A program made the translations under genes and the position numbers. Positions 21,740 to 30,702 of a stretch of 64,000 bases of DNA are shown one piece after another (the stretch's first letter is position 1; each line of letters begins with the position of its first letter). The notes under the pieces are model-generated. The model was not told where the DNA came from and made no database searches. It saw only the letters and a list, made by a program, of their open reading frames with translations. Location of the stretch: positions 496,001 to 560,000 of the forward strand of contig NW_015961988.1 of NCBI RefSeq assembly GCF_000497045.1, written 5' to 3'. This DNA comes from Kalmanozyma brasiliensis GHG001 (taxonomy: Eukaryota > Basidiomycota > Ustilaginomycetes > Ustilaginales).

Positions 21740-23231
21740 CTGTCGATGTGGTTCGTCGGACGACCCGAATCGCCTATGAGGCGACGCTATACCGCAATCT
21801 TACATGGTACTGTTGCCAGCATGATCAGGGAGACGCTCGTGAGCTGTTTGGTACTCAAGCTGAGGTTGCCGCCGAGTCATCAGTGATGGATCATGAATGC
21901 CACTGGTAAGTTGGCCAGCCAAGCTGTCTCGTACTCCGGCGGAAAGAAGAGCCTGCGGGACCTATGACTGGACCTGCAAGGCCCAGATACAAAAGCATGC
22001 AGGGCCCGAGCCCGAACAATAAGAGCCTGATTCGAAGCGCATTCGACAATGTCTCAGTTCCGAGGTCGTAGGCCTCGCTCAATACTGATGACTCGGTCTA
22101 CCCGCCATACGGATCGATGCCGAAGTGTGGGCAGTCAGCACTCGGACAGGATGGGGGGCAGAGAAAAAGAGATGTCAATTCCGCGGCTCTCTTTGCGAGC
22201 TCCAAGTGGTGCCTGGCGGTTCTGAGCTGCAAACGTCACTCTCTTTCCAAGTCGCGCTCGCTTCTCACACAGAACAAGGCGGGACAGCGCATAGAAGCCT
22301 GCCTGAGACTGGGCGCAGAAATTGACCGCGTGGCGCCGTCTTCACACCGAAACCTCTCTTCTCTCTTCCTGTCACCGTAAGCCGAGGCGCCTTACCACTG
22401 ATTTGACGGACGAGCACATGCCGAATTGTCACAGCCTAGCCGAGAGCCAAAAATCACGAATCCAACACACGCCGCAGCCTGTGCACTCTGCTGCTCTTCC
22501 CTGCTGCAATCGGCTCCTCTCTCTCTCGCCGGCCTGGGCTTGGCTTCATTTTTTAGGCTCACCCACCCACTCACCCACCCACTCACCCACCCACACTCTC
22601 TTTGCTGCGCCTTGGCAAAGACACCGCCCTGCGCTGCTCTTAGCTCGTCACCTTCATCTCACTGTCATTCGCGTACACACGCTCACACACACACTCCTTC
22701 CGACCAGTCTCACTAGCTGCTGTGGCTTTACCGTCGTTCGATCAGGCTCTCGTTCGCACAGCTGGCCTCTGCTTGCACACGCCTGGACCCAGTAAACGAG
22801 CTTCACAAGACATTCTTGTTGGCCCCTGCTTGCTCGTCGACTCCTCATCACCTTAGCTCGACCTCTCAGCTCCAATCACATTCTCTTCGCTACCCGCACC
22901 TTCGCAACAGTCCCCCATTCGCAATCTTCGTCCACCTTCTCAAAGGCGACTTTTTCACATGCCCTTCTCCATCTACCAATAGAGCGTCATTCGCATCCCG
23001 AACCGGGTCAGGCTCCTTCGTCTACCTTCAGCTTCACACCCAGCGTGACCACGCAGCATCAATTGGCGCTCTGACATATCGCGACATCGTCGTCTTCTGC
23101 CCTCGACCAGACTCTCGCGCCTCGCCTGTAGGTCCAGCTCCGACAACATCACTTGAGCGCAGACAGCCAAGCATTCGTCCTCGAGTAGCCGTCTGAATCG
23201 AGCTTCACCTCCGCTCGCCTAGTCCGACACC
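21740..23231. other. Intergenic region / promoter of glycosyltransferase gene
   Basis: No gene recognised in 1.5 kb. The second half is strongly pyrimidine-biased (CT, CAC and TCAC runs), consistent with a long promoter and 5' leader of the following gene. A 12-bp tandem repeat sits at 22561-22596. Confidence 0.5.
22561..22596 (+). repeat. Three tandem copies of a 12-bp unit (ACCCACCCACTC)
   Basis: Two exact copies and a third differing in one base, back to back, in a pyrimidine-rich spacer. A (CA)n-like stretch (CGCTCACACACACAC) follows near 22680. Likely a minisatellite or a multi-site regulatory stretch. Confidence 0.85.
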
Positions 23232-24752
23232 ATGTTCTCCTTTCTCGGCGCCGACAAAGGCAAACGGCGCGAACACCGCCTAGCGCCTCTGACAGACATC
23301 AAGATCGGCCCTTTCAGGATAGGCAGCACCAGCTCCACGCCCAACAGCGAATGTACATACACTGCGCTCACCTCATCCACGGAGACCGCCGTCGACATCC
23401 CGCTCGCCAACATCAACTCGCAACAGTGTGGCTCAACTTCCTCTTTCGATAGCTATACCGACTCTCCCTCTCCACCCCCAGGCTACAAGCCGCCCGCGTA
23501 CTACTCTGCTCTGCTCGGTGCCACCACCCGTCGGTCTAGATACTCGTCGCGCAAATGCAAGCTCATCACGCTCGCCGTGATCGTGCTGCCATGCATATAC
23601 ATCTTTTGCTACATCACCTTCCGGCCGCCGAGCTACATCATTCTCCCACCCGAGAAGTACGTTGAAGTTTTGAGGGAAACCATGACGCAGCACATCCCGA
23701 GCCAGGCAGCGCGGCAGGCGCTCACCGAACAGCTTGCACGCATCGAGCATCCCGATGTAACCCCGCGCACGCCCAGCAGCGAACCGACGAACCCCACCTC
23801 CATCGTTCCTGCTACGATCTGGTCGTCGGACGGCAAGCCCGCACCCAGCGCGTGGTTTACAAAGTGGTCCGCGATGGGCTTCGAGCCCAAATTCCTCGAC
23901 GATCAGGGCGCCGAGGACTGGATCACGGCGCACTACGACAACTCATCGGTCAAGAAGATGTGGGATTCCATGCCGCGCTTCATCCTCAAAGCCGACCTGC
24001 TGCGGTACCTGCTGATGCTCGACGAGGGCGGGACGTGGAGCGACATGGACACTGTCCCGCTCATGCAGCGGGCGAATTGGACGCTCGACGCGGTGCCGCT
24101 CTCGACCGTCTTGCCGGAGGACGAGGGGATCTTTGGTCGGACGATGGAACGCGAACCGGTCCGAGCGGTGATCGGCATCGAGAACGATCCGAACGAGAAC
24201 TACGATCCGCGCAACTTCTTTGAGCGGTGGCGACTGCTGCCGCTGCGCAGGCATCGACCGTTGCAGTTCGTACAGTGGACGCTGCATGCTGCGCCGCACC
24301 ACCCGATCATGCTCGATACCCTGCGGCGTGTGTTGAGCGCATCAACGGTGTATCGCGGGTACGAGGTCGAAAGCCAGCGCGAAGCGGATAGCGACGGATG
24401 GGGCTGGGGAGAGAAAGGCAGGCAGAAGGAGCAGGCCAAAGCGAGGGAGGCGCACACCACCCATCCGTGGGACGGAACAGCCATGTCCTGGCAGTGGCAA
24501 GCAGGTCACTGGCGGTGGGGCTGGAATGTGCTGAGCGTGGAAGAATGGACCGGACCCGCGGTGTTTACCGATGCGGTGATGAGCTATCTCCATGCCACCG
24601 CGGGGGTGAGGCCGGAGGATCTGAGCGGGTTGACCAAGCCAGTGCAGGTGAGGGATGTTGTGATTGTGCCTAGTCAGGGGTTCAACCCGGCAAGGAAGGT
24701 TGAGGGTGTGAGTAGGTTGGTGCATCTTTTCAGGGGGAGTTGGAAGGGGTAG
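23232..24752 (+). CDS. Family 32 glycosyltransferase, Och1-like type II membrane protein
   Basis: A 506-residue Golgi-type glycosyltransferase. It has a cytosolic N-terminus of about 110 residues rich in Ser/Thr/Pro, one membrane anchor (about 111-130, between basic and Pro-rich flanks), then a lumenal catalytic domain. The DxD sugar-nucleotide and metal motif is Asp271-Met-Asp273 within GGTWSDMDTVPL, preceded by the family segment with FILKADLLRYLLM. These features match the GT32 group of alpha-1,6-mannosyltransferases (Och1/Hoc1) and inositolphosphoceramide mannosyltransferases (Sur1/Csh1). The sequence does not decide between them, although IPC enzymes usually have more membrane spans. The long N-terminal cytosolic tail is unusual for Och1. 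No intron. Confidence 0.85.
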   Translation: MFSFLGADKGKRREHRLAPLTDIKIGPFRIGSTSSTPNSECTYTALTSSTETAVDIPLANINSQQCGSTSSFDSYTDSPSPPPGYKPPAYYSALLGATTRRSRYSSRKCKLITLAVIVLPCIYIFCYITFRPPSYIILPPEKYVEVLRETMTQHIPSQAARQALTEQLARIEHPDVTPRTPSSEPTNPTSIVPATIWSSDGKPAPSAWFTKWSAMGFEPKFLDDQGAEDWITAHYDNSSVKKMWDSMPRFILKADLLRYLLMLDEGGTWSDMDTVPLMQRANWTLDAVPLSTVLPEDEGIFGRTMEREPVRAVIGIENDPNENYDPRNFFERWRLLPLRRHRPLQFVQWTLHAAPHHPIMLDTLRRVLSASTVYRGYEVESQREADSDGWGWGEKGRQKEQAKAREAHTTHPWDGTAMSWQWQAGHWRWGWNVLSVEEWTGPAVFTDAVMSYLHATAGVRPEDLSGLTKPVQVRDVVIVPSQGFNPARKVEGVSRLVHLFRGSWKG

Positions 24753-24934
24753 ATATGCAACACTCGTTCATTCAGTATCGTCGGTTCGCGCTAATCGTGT
24801 GAAGCAGGCTGAGTGAAGCAGAGTGAGAATTCGGGTAACAGGTGCATCTTGGAGATGCTTTTTCCTACATATACAAACGGGGGAAGAGGACATTCGGAAG
24901 GGGGAGACGAGAGACTCTAAGAGAGCTCGGGTCC

Positions 24935-27001
24935 TTAGGCGACAAAGGACGAGTTGCTCTGACCCTCGCTGGCCTTCTCTGCACCAGGCGATACCGTCCC
25001 CTCGCCCTGCTCCCGTCCGCCGTTCTTGACCTTGTTCCTGAGGTTGAACAGGATGGTCTTGGCCACGGGGATACCCTGGACAAGGGGGAAGATGCCGACA
25101 CCGACAAAGGCCAGGATGGCCCAGATGAAGCTGACAATCACCCAGCCCTGGAAGAAGTTCCTCGTAAACACGTAGTCCCTGTACAGACTGAAGGGCCAGA
25201 TGATGGTGATCACCACGAAAATCGTCAGCGAGGAGGCGACGGCGATCTTGAAGAACCGGTCCAGACGGGCCTTGTTGTAGGCGGGATCGTTTTCGATGAT
25301 CTCGAGTTGGGAGCGCGGGTCGGTCGAGTTGATGCTCTCCGTCTTGCCCTCGCCGGCGATGGCTGCGACGGGCTCCTTGGTGACGCGAGCCACTTGTTCG
25401 CGATGCTGCTGCTCGAGGATCTCGGGGATGCGCTCCCACGCAAACTCGCGAGGGAAGAAAAAGACTGAGAGCAGAGACAGCACTAGACCGACGCCGATAC
25501 CCGTACCACATCCAGCCAAGCACGGAACAACCCCACCGACACTCTCCAGGTTGACAACACCCGATCGGTGGTACGCGAGAGAGAGCCAGACGGCGACACC
25601 AGAGGCAAAGTTGATCCAGATACCCGGGAACACGACGGCGGGATGCAGACGCGTGTCGAAGAAGATGAAGATCAACGGCGACAGACCTGCACCGGTGAAG
25701 ATACCCGTGAGGTTGTAAATGATGCCAAGGTCGAGACCGATTCCATGGAGCAGCGAGGCGAAGGCGGCAGCGAACAGACCGAAACCAGCTACGACGTACT
25801 GGTTGACACGCAGCAGCTTGTCGGCGCCGATGGTGGGGCGGAAGTAGGTCTTGAAGATGTCGTAGGACACAACGGTGGATACGCCGACCATCTGGGCGGA
25901 GATGGCCGAGGTGCAGGACATGAACATGAGGAGCAACACTGCTGCGGAGCCACCCTTGCCAAGGAGGGCTTGGGCGGCGTAGGGCAGGACGAGACCGGCA
26001 GAGACATCGGCTTTGGGGATGCGGTTGGGGTAGGTCGGGAAGCCAGGGTAGGCGGTTTCCAGCGCCAAAGCGGCGAGACCGGCAGTGGTGGCAAGACAGA
26101 AGGGAATGGAGAACCAAGCAAGACCACCGATGAGGTAGCCGGGGAAGGCAGCTTCGGGCATAGCAGCAACACCCTTCTGATGGAAAGAGGCATCGAGGAA
26201 GACCACACCGGTATACTCCAGCGCCGAGAGCCAGGCGAAGTACTGCCCACCCTCAGTCTTGAGTGTCAGCACGCTCCCCTGGTAGTTGCCCTCGACGTTG
26301 ATGTTGCGCTGCGCCCGCACCAAGAGATCGTACATCGCAGCCGGCGATCCAATCTCGGGGAACGTGGCGTACGCCCGCAACCACAGGATAAAGAGGATGA
26401 TGAAGATGATCACCGTGTGCAGGTAGTCTGCGAGGATGGTGCTTCGCAGACCACCGCGGAGGGTGTAGGCTACGACACTGGCGGGGAGAAGGAATAGCGC
26501 AGCGTAGGTGTTCATGCCCGTGATCGAGTTGATCGCCGCCGCTCCGCCGAGCAGGACGGAGCTGCAGACGAGGATGTTGGTGGCCAGGGCGAAGAAGATG
26601 TACGTAAAGTGGGGGAGAGTGCCGAAGCGAATGCGGACGAGCTCAAGGTACGTGTGCACGGAAGGGGCGCGACGCTTGAGCTGGATGGCAAGGGTGGAGA
26701 AGAGGACGATCTGGGTGCAGTTGCCCGAGGCGTAGAGCATGGCGCCTGCCACACCGTAGTTGTAAGCAGTGGAGACGGAGGAGAGGAGCGTGGTAGACCA
26801 AGTCCATGACGAGATGACGGCGGCAGCGGTGAGACCGGTGCCGAGGGAACGACGAGCGACGGAGAACTCTTCAGCATCGCGGCTGATGCCAGCGTAGCGA
26901 ACGAGGGAGCGGGAGATACCGACGACGACGATGGCGAACAAGGCGCCAAGGCCGATGACGACGCCGTAGCCGGCGCCTTGGGAGAGCGGGGGGACGGCCA
27001 T
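24935..27001 (-). CDS. DUR3: Urea/polyamine active transporter DUR3 (sodium:solute symporter family)
   Basis: A multi-pass plasma-membrane transporter of 688 residues from the ATG at 27001 (MAVPPLSQGAGYG). The upstream frame extends to 27088 but reads through leader sequence. About 14 to 15 hydrophobic segments are visible. The DUR3 signature region includes EEFSVARRSLGTGLTAAAVISSWTWSTTLL near the N-terminus (residues about 40-75) and a conserved SCTSAISAQMVGVSTVVSYDIFKTY core. DUR3 proteins import urea with protons and also polyamines in fungi, usually under nitrogen repression. GATA-type sites lie upstream (27577 and 28235), consistent with that control. No intron. Convergent with the glycosyltransferase gene, less than 200 bases away. 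Confidence 0.94.
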   Translation of the reverse strand: MAVPPLSQGAGYGVVIGLGALFAIVVVGISRSLVRYAGISRDAEEFSVARRSLGTGLTAAAVISSWTWSTTLLSSVSTAYNYGVAGAMLYASGNCTQIVLFSTLAIQLKRRAPSVHTYLELVRIRFGTLPHFTYIFFALATNILVCSSVLLGGAAAINSITGMNTYAALFLLPASVVAYTLRGGLRSTILADYLHTVIIFIILFILWLRAYATFPEIGSPAAMYDLLVRAQRNINVEGNYQGSVLTLKTEGGQYFAWLSALEYTGVVFLDASFHQKGVAAMPEAAFPGYLIGGLAWFSIPFCLATTAGLAALALETAYPGFPTYPNRIPKADVSAGLVLPYAAQALLGKGGSAAVLLLMFMSCTSAISAQMVGVSTVVSYDIFKTYFRPTIGADKLLRVNQYVVAGFGLFAAAFASLLHGIGLDLGIIYNLTGIFTGAGLSPLIFIFFDTRLHPAVVFPGIWINFASGVAVWLSLAYHRSGVVNLESVGGVVPCLAGCGTGIGVGLVLSLLSVFFFPREFAWERIPEILEQQHREQVARVTKEPVAAIAGEGKTESINSTDPRSQLEIIENDPAYNKARLDRFFKIAVASSLTIFVVITIIWPFSLYRDYVFTRNFFQGWVIVSFIWAILAFVGVGIFPLVQGIPVAKTILFNLRNKVKNGGREQGEGTVSPGAEKASEGQSNSSFVA

Positions 27002-27576
27002 GTCGGAAAGGAGGGACAAGGAGGAGAAGATGAGATTCAGAGTGTGAAGGGGGGCGTCGAGCTGCTTCCCCTTATGTAGGAGCCCCACGAAGCTCGTCTG
27101 CGACTGTTCTTCTCAACCTTCTCGCCAAAGGATGGGATGATTGTGAGCACCAGAAGCTCGCGGACCGAGCTAGTCATGCAAGGGCATATTCGTGATTCGG
27201 TACCTGCTTTGCTACTGCCGAGATCTCAATCAACGAAAGCCACGGGGTCGGGGTTTTGCCTCATGTCGGACGGGCTTACGAGGCATCTTGATCCACTCCA
27301 TCGTCCTTCAGGACGTGACTCGCCTCACCCTGGTCTCGGGAGATGCGGGAAGGTGCGGGCAAAACCAAGACCCTGTGGCTTGATTGGTAGACTCCGACCG
27401 AGTATGGCACAATCGTAGACGGTGGCAACATCGAGCTCAGGATCGTTCAACCATGAGACCGTGGTTTTGTCTTTAAGAGTGGGCGTTCAGGGTATTGGCA
27501 TTGTGTCGACTCGAGGGTGTTTGCGGTGAAGGAAGCGCGAGAAGGTGGACGGGGCGGCTTTCACGAAAGATCTTGA

Positions 27577-27582
27577 GATAAG
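27577..27582 (+). promoter_or_regulatory. Candidate GATA-factor site (GATAAG)
   Basis: The match to the HGATAR core recognised by fungal nitrogen regulators (AreA/Nit2/Gln3 class) is visible. It lies about 575 bases upstream of the DUR3 start, a gene class commonly under nitrogen control. A 6-mer occurs often by chance, so this is suggestive only. Confidence 0.3.
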
Positions 27583-28234
27583 ACAAAGAGTAGTTGCAAC
27601 TCCGTACATGGATGGCGAGCGACACCCTGTCTCCACGCAGGTGGGCGGAACGAGGTTTCTTCCGTCGCGCAAACGGCGGCATGACTGTGAGGCAGCAATC
27701 ATGCTGTCGAAGGGGGAAGCGACGGCTCAGGGTCTCAGAAGATCTGCGCTTGCGCCGTCGAGATTGCGAGACGCACGGAGTCACCTTTGGCATGAGGCAG
27801 CGAAGCAAACGTGCTTTGTGGCCTCGTGTCCGTCTCTGACACCATTCTTCGGATGATGTGCTCCTGGCAGATGTGCATGCGTGCATCTGGGGACCGCACA
27901 GGAGACAGCTGTCCAACAGCGAAAATTGCAAATTTCGTGCTTTCCGCAGCGAAAAGCACGGAATCCGCGCTAAGGCGGAATCACGTCGGCTACAGCGCGC
28001 TGACGCCATCCGGGGGCAGAAACACCATCACGCAAGCTACCGTGGTACCATAGCAACGGACTTTCAAACGAACAGCGGTGCGCAGACAGATCCTCGCCTG
28101 CCGTCTTCTAGACGATCGCTGATCGTGAGACGGCCCATCGGGCGATCCTGGAGGAAGAATGTGCAGAGCAACGATCTGACAGCGCAGGGCTGACCGCAAA
28201 GGTGCTAAAGAGGACCTTGCCAGTGACCGGTCGC

Positions 28235-28244
28235 GATAAGATAC
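28235..28244 (+). promoter_or_regulatory. Candidate double GATA site (GATAAGATAC)
   Basis: Two overlapping GATA cores in tandem, about 1.2 kb upstream of DUR3 and about 220 bases upstream of the flavoprotein gene. It could serve either gene. The motif is seen; its use is inferred. Confidence 0.3.
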
Positions 28245-28449
28245 GGAGATGGCCCCCGCGTTACGTGACGTCGCCCACTGCTGTCACCAAGGGGCAGCAC
28301 TCAACGAGGATTTCACCGGCACTTGCGCTGACTTGCACCAGACAGACCAGCGTGGCTTGCGCTGAAGGTGTCGGAACCATGAATGACCCGAAAGGTGCTC
28401 TGCGCCTTGCTGTGCGTCTGATGTATCGGACCCTCGAGTGAGACCCTCA

Positions 28450-28458
28450 AATATATAT
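28450..28458 (+). promoter_or_regulatory. TATA-like run overlapping the first ATG of the flavoprotein frame
   Basis: AATATATAT immediately precedes and overlaps the ATG at 28457. If it acts as a TATA box, transcription would begin downstream of that ATG and translation would start at 28523 or 28562. Confidence 0.4.
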
Positions 28459-28522
28459 GCGTGGCAGCTCGATTGGGTGCTCTGAAGGTAAAGAGTGTCC
28501 GAGGAGCTCCATCGCTATCGAC

Positions 28523-30622
28523 ATGCTGCCACCACATCGAAGGACACCAGACCACCTCATCATGCCTGAGGACTGCGAGGCAGCTCCAGCCTCTGGCCAA
28601 GAATGCAATCCAGCTCCGCCTTCTACGAGCAAGCTCTCGCAGCCCTGCATCGAACCCACCGCACACTATGACCTGGTCATCATCGGTGCAGGTCCCGCCG
28701 CGCTCGCCGTCATCTCGCGCATCCTCGAAACCCGCCCAGCAGCTCTCTACACCGAAGACGAGCACCGCCATCTGCACTTCACCCATCGACAACGCGCACC
28801 CCTTCTCATCCCTTCAAGGCTATCCAAGACCTCCAAGGTCCGACCTACCAAAGTGACTCCCAGCGAGGGGTGCGCGTGCGGTGGCCGAATCAAGATCCTC
28901 ATCATCGACAAGTTGGGCGAAGGCTTCCTGGGTCTGTGGCGGCGAAACTTCCGGGCGCTGCGAATCAGCCATCTTCGCTCACCCATGTTCTTTCATCCAG
29001 ACGCGAGCGATTTTGACAGCCTCATCGCGTACGCTAACCAGCAGGGGAGGGCAGGTGAGGGGAGCCCAGATCAAGTCGTGGACGCCATTGAAACGGCGCT
29101 TTCTCCGGAAGCGTCGACGCGTTGTAGAAGACGGGCCCGCAGTAAGCGTTCGCCCTCACCCAACCCAGAGAGAGGAGAGGGGGAACTGCCAGATTTGATC
29201 GAGATCCTCGGCGTGGTCGGCAAAGAAAAGTCCAAACACAGGCGTAAGCAACAGCAACAAGGCGCATTGGAGGGAGCAAAGGTCCACGTCAACGAACGCG
29301 ATCGTCGCGATTACTTTACGCCCAGCTCGACGCTGTTTGAGGAGTTCACGAGACAATTGGAGCACAAGTATCGGGTGCAATCGGGGGACGGGTGCGGCGA
29401 GAGTACTTGGCCAAGCGTGTCCAAGCTCTTCGAGGACGCGGAAGATGGCACAAGCACAGCGGCCTCCTCGGAGACTTTGGTGGAGGGAAGCGCATCGACG
29501 GATAGCAATCCTTTGACGACCGTGAAAGGCGTCGTAAAGGACCTCGTCTGGTTCGATGGATCTGATCGGACGGTGCAAGATGACCTCGGCAACCACAGTC
29601 CCGGCTTCCTGCTCGAGCTGGCTGACAGTTCGGCTCAAACAGCCAAGTCCACCACAGTCATCTCGGCCAAAGCCGTGGTCAGCGCCGTCGGCTTTGGTGG
29701 AGTGCCGACGATCCCGTCCTACCTCACTCCACCCGTCCCTCAACCTCCCTCGTGCGGTCCCGGCTGGATGCATTCCAGCTGTCTCGCGTGGCAGCCCCTC
29801 CCACCTCCTTCAACGTCCGATGCGCACCTCGTGGTGGTGGGCGGAGGCCTCACCTCGGCCCAGATCGTCGTCCTCGCCCTCACCACCGGCTACGCACACG
29901 TCACCCTACTCACCCGCGGCCACCTGAAAAGCAAACCCTTCGACGTAGACCTCGGCTGGGTCGGTCGCTACAGCAACTATCTCAAGATGCAATTCTACCA
30001 GACGGACGATGTCGCGGAGCGGCTGCACATGCTGCGTGCCGCACGAAATGGCGGCAGCGTCACACCTACCTATGCGAAGGTCCTCTCGCGATTGCAGGCA
30101 GCTGGCAAGGTCGAGATCCGGACGCACACCTCTATCGCCCGCGCCGAGTTTGAGGGGAAGTGGGAGCTGGGGTTGAGGACAAGTGCGGACGGCGGGAGGG
30201 AAGACACCGTACAGGCCGACTACCTAGTCGTTGCAACTGGTGCGAAGATCGACTTTGCAGGTCTGCCCTTCTTGCAAGGTCTGAGGAGGACCCATCCGGT
30301 GTCGACGGTGGGCGGACTGCCAGTGCTGACGGCGGATCTGGAGTATAGGCGCGACGTACCGCTGTTCGTAACGGGCGCATATGCCGGGTTGCAGATCGGT
30401 CCGGCGGCGGGGAATTTGGGCGGGATGAGAGATTCCGCTGATCGAATTGCGAACAGGTTGTTGGAGCTGCTGGCGTTGCCAGAGAAGGAAGAAAGGAAGG
30501 TGAGAGAGGCTTCAGAGACGACGGCGGGGGAAGCAGCCCCAGCGAACTCGAACAAAGGACGGCCGAAAAAGGAGAAGCACTTCACGCACTTCAACTTCGA
30601 TCTGCTGTCGGTCGAGGCCTAA
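28523..30622 (+). CDS. FAD-dependent, NAD(P)-binding monooxygenase-like protein
   Basis: Flavoprotein with two Rossmann motifs. The FAD motif is GAGPAALA (28685-28708), near residue 55 from this start. A second NAD(P) motif VVVGGGLTSAQ lies near 29830-29862. An ATG-type motif (VVATGAK) and a C-terminal GAYAGLQIGPAAGNLGGMRDSADR closing segment are also seen. The middle carries the W-x-x-N-F-x-x-L-R and FHPD elements seen in N-hydroxylating monooxygenases related to ornithine/lysine hydroxylases. It also has two long Ser/Lys-rich inserts (around 29100-29280 and 29400-29520). The first ATG of the frame (28457) overlaps a TATA-like run, so the ATG at 28523 (or 28562) is preferred; from 28523 the length is 699. 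It is not a convincing siderophore hydroxylase because no siderophore genes adjoin it. Substrate unknown. Confidence 0.75.
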   Translation: MLPPHRRTPDHLIMPEDCEAAPASGQECNPAPPSTSKLSQPCIEPTAHYDLVIIGAGPAALAVISRILETRPAALYTEDEHRHLHFTHRQRAPLLIPSRLSKTSKVRPTKVTPSEGCACGGRIKILIIDKLGEGFLGLWRRNFRALRISHLRSPMFFHPDASDFDSLIAYANQQGRAGEGSPDQVVDAIETALSPEASTRCRRRARSKRSPSPNPERGEGELPDLIEILGVVGKEKSKHRRKQQQQGALEGAKVHVNERDRRDYFTPSSTLFEEFTRQLEHKYRVQSGDGCGESTWPSVSKLFEDAEDGTSTAASSETLVEGSASTDSNPLTTVKGVVKDLVWFDGSDRTVQDDLGNHSPGFLLELADSSAQTAKSTTVISAKAVVSAVGFGGVPTIPSYLTPPVPQPPSCGPGWMHSSCLAWQPLPPPSTSDAHLVVVGGGLTSAQIVVLALTTGYAHVTLLTRGHLKSKPFDVDLGWVGRYSNYLKMQFYQTDDVAERLHMLRAARNGGSVTPTYAKVLSRLQAAGKVEIRTHTSIARAEFEGKWELGLRTSADGGREDTVQADYLVVATGAKIDFAGLPFLQGLRRTHPVSTVGGLPVLTADLEYRRDVPLFVTGAYAGLQIGPAAGNLGGMRDSADRIANRLLELLALPEKEERKVREASETTAGEAAPANSNKGRPKKEKHFTHFNFDLLSVEA

Positions 30623-30702
30623 GCCGCATCGGATTGTCTATCACAGAGGGGATATAAGCAGCATAGGCGAAGCACGAGCACGGCGAATAAAATACAGCAT
30701 GC

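Larger units (their letters stand above)
27002..28456. other. Divergent intergenic region between DUR3 and flavoprotein genes
   Basis: No supported gene, although several short frames occur. Contains GATAAG sites at 27577-27582 and 28235-28240 and a TATA-like run at the right edge. It probably drives both flanking genes. Confidence 0.5.

Noticed and set aside
25568..26497. A 309-codon plus-strand frame over DUR3
   Set aside because: Antisense to transporter coding sequence, Glu/Gly/Asp-rich without a fold.
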